A stretch of 64,000 bases of DNA from NCBI RefSeq assembly GCF_001043025.1, contig NZ_JYLD01000001.1, positions 496,001 to 560,000 of the forward strand, written 5' to 3'. This document shows, one piece after another, positions 1 to 8,013 of the stretch; the first letter of the stretch is position 1; each line of letters begins with the position of its first letter. A model generated the notes under the pieces. It saw nothing but the letters and a program-made list of their open reading frames with translations, was not told the origin of the DNA and did no database searches. This DNA is from Pseudomonas helleri. GTDB taxonomy: Bacteria; Pseudomonadota; Gammaproteobacteria; Pseudomonadales; Pseudomonadaceae. Position numbers and translations under genes: made by a program.

Positions 1-1122
1 TCATGGGCGTTTGAGGCGCGCGATCGCCGCCACCGGGCCACCGCCATCCGGCCCCTGATGCTCGGCGCCACCCGAAACGAAGAGCCGGGTGTCACCCACC
101 ATGGCAGCCAGAACGCCACCCACCAGCGCTCTGGCATGGCGGGTCGCCGGGATATCACTGTCGTCCAGCATGGTGTGTCGAGCCCCTCTGATGGTGCCGG
201 TCTGAGACGGCTCGGCCTTGGCCAGCACCGCAATCAAGCGGTCACGGTCATCCGCTGAGAGTTGCTTGCTTGACTCGAAGCCAAGGTCGCCAAGGACCCC
301 TTGCACCGCATCCAGATCAATCGCGTCCTTCATGACGCGGTGTCCGATGACCAGATCACCGCCCCACGCCCTGGAGTTACCTAACACCAGAATTTCATGG
401 TGCATGAGCTCCACCCCGGCCGAAGTGCTGGCGCGGCTGGAATACAGGTCGAAGTCCTGGCAGATGCCCGGGCCAAGCTCGCCCGGTGTTTTGCCGTCCA
501 GCTCATCAAGGGCGACGCCAACCCCCAGCGCAGAGGCGGCGCGAGAATAGGACATCGACTTGTAGGTATCGGTGGTCGAGGTGCTGGCCCCTCTGGCGTT
601 TGCTTCGGCGATACGCTGGCGGGTCAGCAGCGGGCATTTGACCTGCACGTAATGCACGTCATCGGCACTGTCGATGCTCGCCATTTTCATCGCGGCCCTG
701 ACGGCATCCGCCACCAGTTGAATTTGCACTGAAGTACCGATTTCTTCTGGCATCAGAGCCCGGGTGACGGCTTGGGCCATGGCCAACCGAGGTTCTGTCT
801 GCTCAGGCGCGTCATCCGGGAGTTTTTCAAAGACGATCCAATGGGGAGAAAGGCAACCCTCGGTGCCACCCGACATGACCACCACCGCCCGTTCCTCAGC
901 CGGGGCATCGTGCGCAGCCCCATGACGCTCAAGGCACTGGATAACCGACTCGGTCGCGTAGCCACGCGTGAAGTCATTGACGCAGCCATTCCCTTCGGTT
1001 TTACCCAACACCCCAATAACCCGCTTGGCATCCAGCAGGCCCGTGGCTGCGGCCTGGTCGACAGCGGACAAATCGCTCGGCGACTGGGCTTCAAATCTTT
1101 GAACTCTGGCTTTCCAACGCAT
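1..1122 (-). CDS. Ring-opening amidohydrolase, cyanuric acid hydrolase/barbiturase family
   Basis: A 373-aa enzyme of the AtzD/TrzD/barbiturase family, which hydrolytically opens cyclic imide or amide rings such as cyanuric acid and barbiturate. The three-fold repeat with one Ser-Lys pair per repeat is visible: Lys41 with Ser84 in VVMSGGTEG, Lys162 (QVKCP) with a serine in ASTSAGVEL near 232-234, and Lys302 with Ser350 in FVSGGAEHQGP. The start chosen is ATG at 1122, preceded by a GGGGTG Shine-Dalgarno-like run; a TTG ten codons upstream is possible but would exceed the usual length. The stop lies at the window edge, so the gene is complete. It is divergent from a LysR regulator. The family is clear; the substrate cannot be told from sequence, and no allophanate hydrolase or biuret hydrolase gene is in the window. 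Confidence 0.88.
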   Translation of the reverse strand: MRWKARVQRFEAQSPSDLSAVDQAAATGLLDAKRVIGVLGKTEGNGCVNDFTRGYATESVIQCLERHGAAHDAPAEERAVVVMSGGTEGCLSPHWIVFEKLPDDAPEQTEPRLAMAQAVTRALMPEEIGTSVQIQLVADAVRAAMKMASIDSADDVHYVQVKCPLLTRQRIAEANARGASTSTTDTYKSMSYSRAASALGVGVALDELDGKTPGELGPGICQDFDLYSSRASTSAGVELMHHEILVLGNSRAWGGDLVIGHRVMKDAIDLDAVQGVLGDLGFESSKQLSADDRDRLIAVLAKAEPSQTGTIRGARHTMLDDSDIPATRHARALVGGVLAAMVGDTRLFVSGGAEHQGPDGGGPVAAIARLKRP

Positions 1123-1401
1123 TTGATCGCACCCCAAACAGATAGTGATCAAAGTGTAGGAATCGATGGAGTGAGCCGGGAAGCGGTGTTTTTCTCTCGC
1201 TGTGAGCTAAAAAAAGCAGCACTCAAATTGCCGGTCAAAGGCAGCGAACGCCAGAAGGCCTGTGCGGTGCGAGTACGCTCGCCGCGTCTGTGGCTTACTG
1301 CTACCATCGCAGAGCTCGCAGCCGTATCCCAAGCGGCGAGTCTTTACCTGTATCCAGCAGGACTCAGCCATGCGTTTCAGGCATTCAGGTGGTCCCACGT
1401 C

Positions 1402-2322
1402 ATGAAGCACGTAAAGCTCCTGAGCTACTTTGTCGCTGTCGCTCACCATCGTTCCATCAGAGAAGCTGCCAACTTTCTTCACCTGACTTCGTCGGCATTA
1501 AACCGGCACATTCTCGATCTTGAAGAAGAGTTGAGCGCCCCGCTGTTCGAGCGCCACGCACGGGGTGTGCGTTTAAGCGCTGCGGGTGAGACCTACCTTG
1601 CCTACGCCAAAAAAGCCTTGTGCGACGCTGAGGACGCTCATTCAAGCATTAGAGAGCTTGAAGGGCTCAAGCGCGGTCACATCAAAATCGCTGCAGTGGC
1701 GGCGATTGCAGATGTTCATTTGATTGACCTGATTGCAACGTTCCAGACCCAGTATCCGAAGGTCAGCTTTGCTGTGAAGGTCGCCGGCGCAGATAAAGTG
1801 GTCGATGCCGTCGTCGACAATGACTGCGACCTGGGGTTGGCTTTCAACCCCTCGCAGAATGCTGATTTTCATGAACTTGCCCAGGCCCCCTACTCCATCC
1901 ACGCGCTGGTGAAACGCGATCACGTCCTGGCGAGCGCTGAGTCCATTTCGATTTCATCAACAGCAGACTATCCATTGGCGCTGGCCGACACCTCCTGGGG
2001 TGGCAGACGCCTGTTGGATGAATACCTGAAACGTAATGGCACCCGCATTTACCCACAAATGGAGTCGAATTCCTTTCAGGTTCTAACGGACTTTGTCAGG
2101 CGTACCGGGGGGATTTGTTTCCAGGTCAGGAAAGAGGGAGGTGAACGCCTTGTGGACGACGACCTTGTCGCCCTCCCTGTATCAGAATTGAGGAGGTACC
2201 AGCGCAGGATGATACTGGGCGTGCTTCGAGGCCGCGTGCTGCCCGTTGCGGCTGCGCGATTTAGCGAATTGCTCAAAAAGTCGCTATTCAGTGAACTGAA
2301 CGACAACTCACCAGGGGTATAA
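1402..2322 (+). CDS. LysR-family transcriptional regulator
   Basis: A 306-aa LysR-type regulator. Residues 1-60 form the winged helix-turn-helix (HRSIREAANFLHLTSSALNRHI), and residues from about 90 onward form the periplasmic-binding-like effector domain. The open frame extends far upstream, but the conserved N-terminus begins at ATG 1402 (MKHVKLLSYFVAVAHHRS), giving the normal family length. It is divergent from the ring-opening amidohydrolase with a 279-bp spacer, the classical arrangement for a LysR protein controlling its neighbour. The target and effector are inferred only from this position. Confidence 0.9.
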   Translation: MKHVKLLSYFVAVAHHRSIREAANFLHLTSSALNRHILDLEEELSAPLFERHARGVRLSAAGETYLAYAKKALCDAEDAHSSIRELEGLKRGHIKIAAVAAIADVHLIDLIATFQTQYPKVSFAVKVAGADKVVDAVVDNDCDLGLAFNPSQNADFHELAQAPYSIHALVKRDHVLASAESISISSTADYPLALADTSWGGRRLLDEYLKRNGTRIYPQMESNSFQVLTDFVRRTGGICFQVRKEGGERLVDDDLVALPVSELRRYQRRMILGVLRGRVLPVAAARFSELLKKSLFSELNDNSPGV

Positions 2323-2465
2323 GTCAGGCCCCGTGGGCCACTCCTGCCTCGGGAACGTGACGCGAAACAATCCTCGGGTATGTGTGTGCATTCTTTAGGC
2401 TGGGTATGTAGTGATTTGTGAGCAACCCGAAGCGAGACCATTGCAGCCGATTCCGCTGGCTACGT

Positions 2466-2590
2466 CGCATGAATGGGCATGATCCGTATGCTTATCTCAA
2501 AGATGTGCTGACGCGACTGCCGACGCAGCGAGCGAGATTGACCAACTGCTGCCGCATCAGTGGGTATCTGCCGGGATCATGCAAGGTGAC
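2466..2590 (+). pseudogene. IS66-type transposase (TnpC) C-terminal remnant
   Basis: A short decayed piece of an IS66-family transposase. The frame starting at 2466 reads RMNGHDPYAYLKDVLTRLPT, the conserved C-terminal segment of these transposases. From about 2531 the similarity continues in another frame as SEIDQLLPHQW, as though one GCGA unit had been lost from a GCGA repeat. There is no start codon context, no catalytic domain and no accessory tnpA/tnpB. The rest of the 315-bp spacer between the LysR and GntR genes shows no gene. It marks an old insertion or rearrangement between the amidohydrolase pair and the Pxp operon. Confidence 0.7.
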
Positions 2591-2637
2591 TTTGGCAGAC
2601 GCTTACGATGCGGGTCCCCAGCGCCACCTCAAGGCGA

Positions 2638-3303
2638 CTACCGTTTCATGCTGCGCTCGTAAGCGGCCAGGACAGTTCGCTCGGATTGCACCAGGTAGGC
2701 ATCCAGCATGGTCGTAGCGTCGCCTGCTCGGCCCTCTTCAACGCAGGTCAGTATCGATGCGTTCATATCGAGGAACGGCAAGTGCAGAAATTGGGGGTCG
2801 TTGAGTACCCCGAAAGCGAGCCGCAACTCAGCCGAGATCTGCCCGTAAAACACCTGCAGACGCGGGCTATCCGCCAGTTCGACAATTGATTTGTGAAACA
2901 TCATGTTGGCAGTGCCGACCGCTACCCAGTCTTTCGATTCCCGCGCTCGCTCGCCTAATTCAACCGCCTCACGCATGTGCAGGGTGCCTGGGTGCTGGGG
3001 GTAGGCCTGGGCGATGGCCTTGCACTCGATGAAGCGGCGCACTCGGTAGATGTCGATGATCGAGGCCATGTCAGGTTCTGCAACCGTAACGCCGCGGTTG
3101 GGTTCGTGTTTGAGCAGGCCCTCGCGCGTCAGAACCCGGAATGCCTCTCTCAATGTGTTGCGCGAAATATCGAGGTTTTCTGCCAGTGCGGCTTCTGAAA
3201 GACGTTGGCCGGGCACGAGCTCACCCTCGACCAGCATTCTGCGTATTTCTTGAGTGATGGTTTCTCCCAGGGTTCGGGGAAGGATGGGAGAGGCGTCGTT
3301 CAT
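2638..3303 (-). CDS. GntR-family regulator with FCD domain
   Basis: A 221-aa FadR-subfamily GntR regulator. Residues 10-75 are the winged helix (LSEAALAENLDISRNTLREA, then HEPNRGVTV), followed by an all-helical FCD ligand domain containing the expected R-x-x-I-E, histidine and H-x-x-x-D-type positions (RRFIECKA, FHKSIVELA). These regulators usually sense small carboxylates through a metal-bound pocket. It is divergent from the NRAMP-pxp operon, with 255 bp between the starts. That spacer holds a perfect palindrome and a longer inverted repeat, so it is the likely local repressor of the operon. The ATG at 3303 fits the family start. Confidence 0.9.
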   Translation of the reverse strand: MNDASPILPRTLGETITQEIRRMLVEGELVPGQRLSEAALAENLDISRNTLREAFRVLTREGLLKHEPNRGVTVAEPDMASIIDIYRVRRFIECKAIAQAYPQHPGTLHMREAVELGERARESKDWVAVGTANMMFHKSIVELADSPRLQVFYGQISAELRLAFGVLNDPQFLHLPFLDMNASILTCVEEGRAGDATTMLDAYLVQSERTVLAAYERSMKR

Positions 3304-3347
3304 AAGAGGTCCAGGATGAGGAAAACCGCAGGGTTATTCCATCAGAG

Positions 3348-3393
3348 CTTAATGCACGGCACAAGGATGAAGCGTGCACCGTGCTTCATTAAG
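3348..3393. promoter_or_regulatory. Imperfect inverted repeat in the GntR/operon spacer
   Basis: The arm CTTAATG-CACGG is mirrored by CCGTGCTTCATTAAG, with three extra bases (AAG) in one arm. The repeat lies 45-90 bp upstream of the GntR start, in the shared control region. It could be an operator or a hairpin in the gntR leader. The function is not known. Confidence 0.45.
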
Positions 3394-3453
3394 TAGCACT
3401 GCAAGCGTTTAAGGTAACAATTTTGTGCTTTTGCATCAGCCATCAATTGTGGA

Positions 3454-3464
3454 TTGTTCAACAA
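3454..3464. promoter_or_regulatory. Palindromic candidate operator TTGTTCAACAA
   Basis: This is a perfect 11-bp palindrome centred on C at 3459, about 95 bp upstream of the permease start and 150 bp upstream of the GntR start. FadR-type GntR proteins commonly bind short palindromes of the T-G-T-n-A-C-A kind. Assignment to the adjacent regulator is inference. Confidence 0.45.
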
Positions 3465-3558
3465 GAAACCCTTTATCAACCTACATAACAGGGGTGATCT
3501 TTGAGTCTTGGCATGTTCATTGCTCAGTCGAGGTATCTCTCACCGTAGGAATGATGCC

Positions 3559-4791
3559 GTGACAACGACAACAAAAGAGTTCACAAAGGCGCGGCGGGCG
3601 TCTTTAGTCGCCGCCATCTTCATGATGGCCACGTCTGCTATCGGGCCAGGCTTCCTGACCCAGACAGCTACGTTCACGGCAACATTGGGTGCTGCGTTTG
3701 CCTTCGGCATTCTGGCGTCAATCCTGATTGATTTCGTCGTTCAACTGAACGTCTGGCGCATCGTGTCGCTGACTAAAATGCGCGCGGCCGATCTGGCCAA
3801 TGCGGCTATTCCGGGCAGTGGCTACTTGCTGACCGTGTTGGTGCTGTGCGGTGGCCTGGTGTTCATGCTGGGTAACATTGCCGGTGCAGGTCTGGGCTTG
3901 AATGCGCTGACCGGCCTTGATCCTAAATGGGGCGGTGTTTTGAGTGCGCTGCTCGCCATTGCGATCTTCTCGTCTCATCGCGCAGGCGTAGCGATGGACC
4001 GGATAATGATGGGGCTGGGCATCCTGAAAATATGCCTGATCGTGTTCGCATGCTTCGCGACCCATCCTCCGCTGGGCGAAGCCCTGCGCCAGTCGGTATG
4101 GCCTGACTTCATCGACTTTGCCTCCATCACCACCATCGTCGGCGGCACGGTAGGCGGTTACATCACCTATGCAGGCGCTCATCGTCTGCTTGATCGCGGC
4201 ACCGTTGGCGTAGAAAACATTCAGGCCGTATCCCGTGCGGCACTGACCGGTATCTTGGTCACTGGCATCGCTCGTTACGTATTGTTTCTGGCTATTCTGG
4301 GTGTGGTGGCAAGCGGAGTGGTTATAGACGTGTCTGGCAAGGGTGCAAACCCTGCTGGTCAGGCATTCCAGGCAGCAGCAGGCGACATCGGCATGATGAT
4401 GTTCGGTCTGGTGCTATGGGCGGCGGGTATCAGCAGTGTCATCGGCGCGTCTTATACATCGATGTCCTTTATCACGGTGTTTTCCAAGAAGATCACTGAG
4501 CGCATTCGTAACCTCGCCACCGTGGTTTTCATCGTCATCTGCATGACGGTGTATATGGTGCTGGGCAAGCCACCGGCCGCGTTGCTGGTGTTTGCGGGCG
4601 GTTTCAATGGTTTGATCCTGCCGCTGGGCCTGAGCATCTTCATGTACGTGGGCTGGGCTCGGTCTGACCTGATGGATGGCTACCACTATCCACGTTGGTT
4701 GTTGGTGCTGGGCATTCTGACCTGCCTGCTGTCGTGGTACATGGCGTACAAGTCGGCCGGTGCCATCTTTTCGTTCATTGGCGCAGCCTGA
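3559..4791 (+). CDS. NRAMP-like permease (YcsG type) of the pxp operon
   Basis: A 410-aa inner-membrane transporter with about eleven hydrophobic helices, related to NRAMP. GTG at 3559 is chosen because AGGA lies 8 bp upstream; a TTG at 3508 would add 17 unlikely residues. In true NRAMP metal carriers helix 1 carries DPGN and helix 6 MPH. Here helix 1 reads SAIGPGFLTQT, and the corresponding central helix (WAAGISSVIGASYTSM) has no MPH, so metal transport is doubtful. The same kind of gene accompanies pxpA homologues in Bacillus (ycsG-ycsF). First gene of the operon, 19 bp before pxpA. Import of 5-oxoproline or another small amide is inferred from context only. Confidence 0.82.
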   Translation: MTTTTKEFTKARRASLVAAIFMMATSAIGPGFLTQTATFTATLGAAFAFGILASILIDFVVQLNVWRIVSLTKMRAADLANAAIPGSGYLLTVLVLCGGLVFMLGNIAGAGLGLNALTGLDPKWGGVLSALLAIAIFSSHRAGVAMDRIMMGLGILKICLIVFACFATHPPLGEALRQSVWPDFIDFASITTIVGGTVGGYITYAGAHRLLDRGTVGVENIQAVSRAALTGILVTGIARYVLFLAILGVVASGVVIDVSGKGANPAGQAFQAAAGDIGMMMFGLVLWAAGISSVIGASYTSMSFITVFSKKITERIRNLATVVFIVICMTVYMVLGKPPAALLVFAGGFNGLILPLGLSIFMYVGWARSDLMDGYHYPRWLLVLGILTCLLSWYMAYKSAGAIFSFIGAA

Positions 4792-4810
4792 TTACAGGAG
4801 GTAGTTTCAA

Positions 4811-5581
4811 ATGCATTCGATTGATCTTAATAGCGACCTGGGAGAGAGCTTCGGCGCCTGGCGTATGGGCGACGATGCAGCGATGCTCGACATCGTGACC
4901 AGCGCCAATGTCGCCTGTGGTTTTCACGCTGGCGACCCGGCGGGCATCCTGCAGACACTCAAAGCCGCTGCCGAAAAGAACGTCACGATTGGCGCTCACG
5001 TGTCCTACCCGGACAAGGTTGGCTTTGGCCGCCGCAACATGGACGTGGCCAGCGACGAACTGACCGCCGACGTGATTTATCAGATCGGTGCGCTGCAGGC
5101 CCTGGCCAAGGCTGCTGGCACCTCGGTGCGCTACGTCAAGCCCCACGGAGCCTTGTACAACACTATCGCTCACGACCGCAGACAAGCTATGGCGGTGATT
5201 GAGGCGATCCGCGCCATTGATCCTGCGCTGGTGCTTGTCGCTCTGGCGGGCTCCCCCCTGATTGAGCTGGCCCGTAGCGAAGGTTTGCAGTGCGTCGCCG
5301 AAGCCTTCGCTGATAGGGCGTATACGCCAGAGGGAACGCTGGTTTCGCGGCGCGAGCCCGGGGCCGTTCTTCACGATCCCGTGCTCGTGGCCCAGCGCAT
5401 GTTGCGTCTGGTTCAGTCAGGCTTCATCGAAGCCATCGACGGTAGCCTCGTCAGGATAGAGGCCGACTCAATTTGTGTGCATGGCGACAGCCCCGCCGCC
5501 GTAGAGATGGCCCGCGAGCTGCGCCGCGTACTGGAACACGCCAATACCTCTTTGCAACCCTTTGCCGGAGAACGCCGATGA
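4811..5581 (+). CDS. pxpA: 5-oxoprolinase subunit A (LamB/YcsF family)
   Basis: A 256-aa protein matching the LamB/YcsF family along its whole length: NSDLGESFG at 7-15, [19 protein letters not shown] and VKPHGALYN are all present. In E. coli and Bacillus PxpA acts with PxpB and PxpC as an ATP-dependent 5-oxoprolinase making glutamate. A strong CAGGAGG Shine-Dalgarno precedes ATG 4811. The stop overlaps the next start (ATGA). It is cytosolic by lack of signal or membrane segments. Confidence 0.93.
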   Translation: MHSIDLNSDLGESFGAWRMGDDAAMLDIVTSANVACGFHAGDPAGILQTLKAAAEKNVTIGAHVSYPDKVGFGRRNMDVASDELTADVIYQIGALQALAKAAGTSVRYVKPHGALYNTIAHDRRQAMAVIEAIRAIDPALVLVALAGSPLIELARSEGLQCVAEAFADRAYTPEGTLVSRREPGAVLHDPVLVAQRMLRLVQSGFIEAIDGSLVRIEADSICVHGDSPAAVEMARELRRVLEHANTSLQPFAGERR

Positions 5582-6384
5582 ATGCCTTTGATCGGGCCCG
5601 TCAGACCGCCATCGCCGCAGCCCGCGAGGCGCGAGGCACTTACCGCAACGGTCTGGTTACCCCCACGGCAGGTGTTGCACCCGGCATGACCCAAGCCAAC
5701 CTGATCGCCTTGCCCCGCGACTGGGCCTACGACTTTTTGCTCTACGCGCAGCGCAATCCCAAAGCCTGCCCGGTTTTAGATGTCAGCGACGTCGGCAGCC
5801 CGACCACCTTCCTGGCTGAAGGCGCGGACCTGCGAACCGACATCCCGAAGTACCGCATCTGGCGCGACGGCGCATTGGCGCAAGAAGTCAGCGACGCAAC
5901 CCAAGCCTGGGCTGAACACGACGACATGGTCGCGTTTCTGATCGGTTGCAGCTTTACCTTTGAAACCCCGCTGCAAGAAGCGGGCATCGAAGTGCGACAC
6001 ATCACCGATGGCTGCAATGTGCCGATGTACCGCACCAACCGCGCCTGCCGTCCTGCCGGGCGGTTACAGGGCGAAATGGTGGTTTCCATGCGTCCGATTC
6101 CGGCTGATCGCGTGGCCGAGGCCAGCAGTATCTCCGGGCGCTACCCCTCAGTGCACGGCGCACCAGTCCATATCGGCGAGCCTGGGCGACTGGGCATCAA
6201 CGATCTGAGTCGACCCGATTTCGGCGATGCCGTCAGCATCAAGCCTGGCGAAGTTCCGGTGTTCTGGGCCTGCGGTGTCACCCCTCAGGCCGCAGTCATG
6301 GCCTCTGGCGTACCCTTCGCCATCACCCACTCGCCGGGCTATATGTTTATCACCGACGTGCCTGACAGCACTTACCACGTCTAG
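5578..6384 (+). CDS. DUF1445/YcsI-family protein, putative hydro-lyase or D-glutamate cyclase-like
   Basis: A 268-aa protein of the DUF1445 (YcsI) family, with recognisable [32 protein letters not shown] and [18 protein letters not shown] segments. The start ATG 5578 overlaps the pxpA stop, so the two are translationally coupled. The mammalian relative of this family is a mitochondrial D-glutamate cyclase that makes 5-oxo-D-proline, which would feed directly into an oxoprolinase. Bacterial members are often just called putative hydro-lyases. The family call is firm; the reaction is inferred from relatives and from its place between pxpA and pxpBC. Confidence 0.88.
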   Translation: MNAFDRARQTAIAAAREARGTYRNGLVTPTAGVAPGMTQANLIALPRDWAYDFLLYAQRNPKACPVLDVSDVGSPTTFLAEGADLRTDIPKYRIWRDGALAQEVSDATQAWAEHDDMVAFLIGCSFTFETPLQEAGIEVRHITDGCNVPMYRTNRACRPAGRLQGEMVVSMRPIPADRVAEASSISGRYPSVHGAPVHIGEPGRLGINDLSRPDFGDAVSIKPGEVPVFWACGVTPQAAVMASGVPFAITHSPGYMFITDVPDSTYHV

Positions 6385-6393
6385 GAGTTCCCT

Positions 6394-8013
6394 GTGCGCT
6401 TTCTACCGGTCAACCTGGACGTCCTGCTCGTCGAATTGAAAGATCTGGACGAAACCCTGGCCTTGTTCGACGCCCTGACGGCGGAGCCAATTGCGGGTGT
6501 GGAGGAGATCGTTCCTGCCGCACGCACGTTGATGATCCAGTTCCGCCCCAGCACCCTCGAGCGTCAGACGCTGGTCAACCGCATCGCTGGCCAAGACCTC
6601 AGCCAGCGCCGCGAGGTCGAACACCGCCGGGTAGAAATCCCGGTGCATTACAACGGCGAAGACCTCGACGAAGTCGCAACTCTGCTGAACATCAACCGCG
6701 CAGAGGTCATCCAGCGTCACACCGCTCATGACTACAGCGTGGCGTTCTGCGGTTTCGCACCGGGCTTCGCGTACCTGACGGGCGGCGCCGGGTTCCAGGT
6801 GCCTCGTCGGCAAACGCCGCGCACTCGCATCCCTGCCGGTGCCGTGGCGTTGGCGGGCGACTTCAGCGGCGTCTATCCCAAAGCCAGCCCGGGTGGATGG
6901 CAGATCATCGGCGTCACGCCGTTGCAGATGTGGGACCTGAACCGCGCCGAGCCTGCCCTGCTGCGCCCTGGCTATAAAGTACGCTTCACCGATGCCGGCC
7001 CATTGCCTGCCAGTGGCCTGCCGCTGCCTTCGACGCCAGCACGCACCGACGCCACTACAGGGACGTTTCTGGAGATCATTAGCCCAGGCCTGCATAGCGT
7101 ATTGCAGGACATGGGCCGCCCCGGCCAAACCGGCCAGGGCGTGTCCCGCTCCGGCGCACTGGACCTTGGTGCTCTGCGCTCGGCCAACCGTGCCGTCGGC
7201 AACCCTTCGGACATGGCCTGCGTGGAATCGGTACTGGGAGGCCTGAGCTTCATTTGCCATGGCAGTGCTTTGATCGCCATTACCGGCGCACACACCCCGG
7301 TCACCATCACCAACGCCAGCGGCCTGCAATGGCAAGCCAGCAACTATCAGCCTATCGAGCTGGAAGCGGGCGACCGCGTGAGCCTGGGCTCACCCAAGGC
7401 CGGGTTGCGCAGTTATCTGGCAATCCGTGGGGGTTTCGATGTCACGCCGGTGCTCGGCAGCCTGTCCACCGATACCCTGGCGCAGCTCGGGCCTGAAGCT
7501 CTGGCAGTGGGCGACCGACTGGGCTTTACCGCACCGGTCACCGGCACCAGCGTATCCCTGACCGAAGCCCCTGCCTTTGAACTGCCGACCACCGACAACA
7601 TTGTCACCCTCGATGTGGTGATGGGGCCGCGAACCGACTGGTTTACCCAAGACGCCATCCAGCGTCTGAGCAGCCAGTTGTGGCGCGTCACCTCGCAATC
7701 AAACCGGGTCGGTATCCGTCTGTCTGGTGATACACCCCTGGAGCGCTTCAATCATCAGGAGTTGCCCAGCGAAGGCACTTCTGTAGGCGCAATCCAGGTT
7801 CCCGCCAGCGGCCAACCGGTGCTGTTCCTGGCCGACCACCCACTGACGGGGGGTTATCCGGTGATTGCCTCGGTTGCCACCCACCATCTGGATTTGGCAG
7901 GACAGATACCGGTCAATGCACAGATTCGCTTCAACCCGCTGGATCCGTTTGAAGAAATGCATCTCAGCCCCGAAGCCTCTTTTTCAACTGCCGATGCGAA
8001 GAACCCTTCATGA
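6394..8013 (+). CDS. PxpB-PxpC fusion, 5-oxoprolinase/urea-amidolyase-related subunits
   Basis: A 539-aa fusion. Residues 1 to about 215 are the KipI/PxpB domain (AHS1), with [11 protein letters not shown] near 125-135. From about 224 onward is the KipA/PxpC domain (AHS2), with [29 protein letters not shown] and [15 protein letters not shown]. In E. coli these are separate proteins that join PxpA to cleave 5-oxoproline with ATP. The same two domains form the carboxyltransferase half of urea carboxylase. The GTG start at 6394 lies 9 bp after the DUF1445 stop, with AGGAG just upstream. The last codon overlaps the start of the biotin carboxylase gene (ATGA). Confidence 0.92.
   Translation: MRFLPVNLDVLLVELKDLDETLALFDALTAEPIAGVEEIVPAARTLMIQFRPSTLERQTLVNRIAGQDLSQRREVEHRRVEIPVHYNGEDLDEVATLLNINRAEVIQRHTAHDYSVAFCGFAPGFAYLTGGAGFQVPRRQTPRTRIPAGAVALAGDFSGVYPKASPGGWQIIGVTPLQMWDLNRAEPALLRPGYKVRFTDAGPLPASGLPLPSTPARTDATTGTFLEIISPGLHSVLQDMGRPGQTGQGVSRSGALDLGALRSANRAVGNPSDMACVESVLGGLSFICHGSALIAITGAHTPVTITNASGLQWQASNYQPIELEAGDRVSLGSPKAGLRSYLAIRGGFDVTPVLGSLSTDTLAQLGPEALAVGDRLGFTAPVTGTSVSLTEAPAFELPTTDNIVTLDVVMGPRTDWFTQDAIQRLSSQLWRVTSQSNRVGIRLSGDTPLERFNHQELPSEGTSVGAIQVPASGQPVLFLADHPLTGGYPVIASVATHHLDLAGQIPVNAQIRFNPLDPFEEMHLSPEASFSTADAKNPS

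Noticed and set aside
1123..1152. Longer TTG start for the ring-opening amidohydrolase
   Set aside because: ATG 1122 has a GGGGTG run upstream and gives normal length; the extra ten residues match nothing in the family.
3508..3558. TTG start giving a 17-residue extension of the permease
   Set aside because: GTG 3559 has AGGA 8 bp upstream and begins at the usual distance before helix 1.
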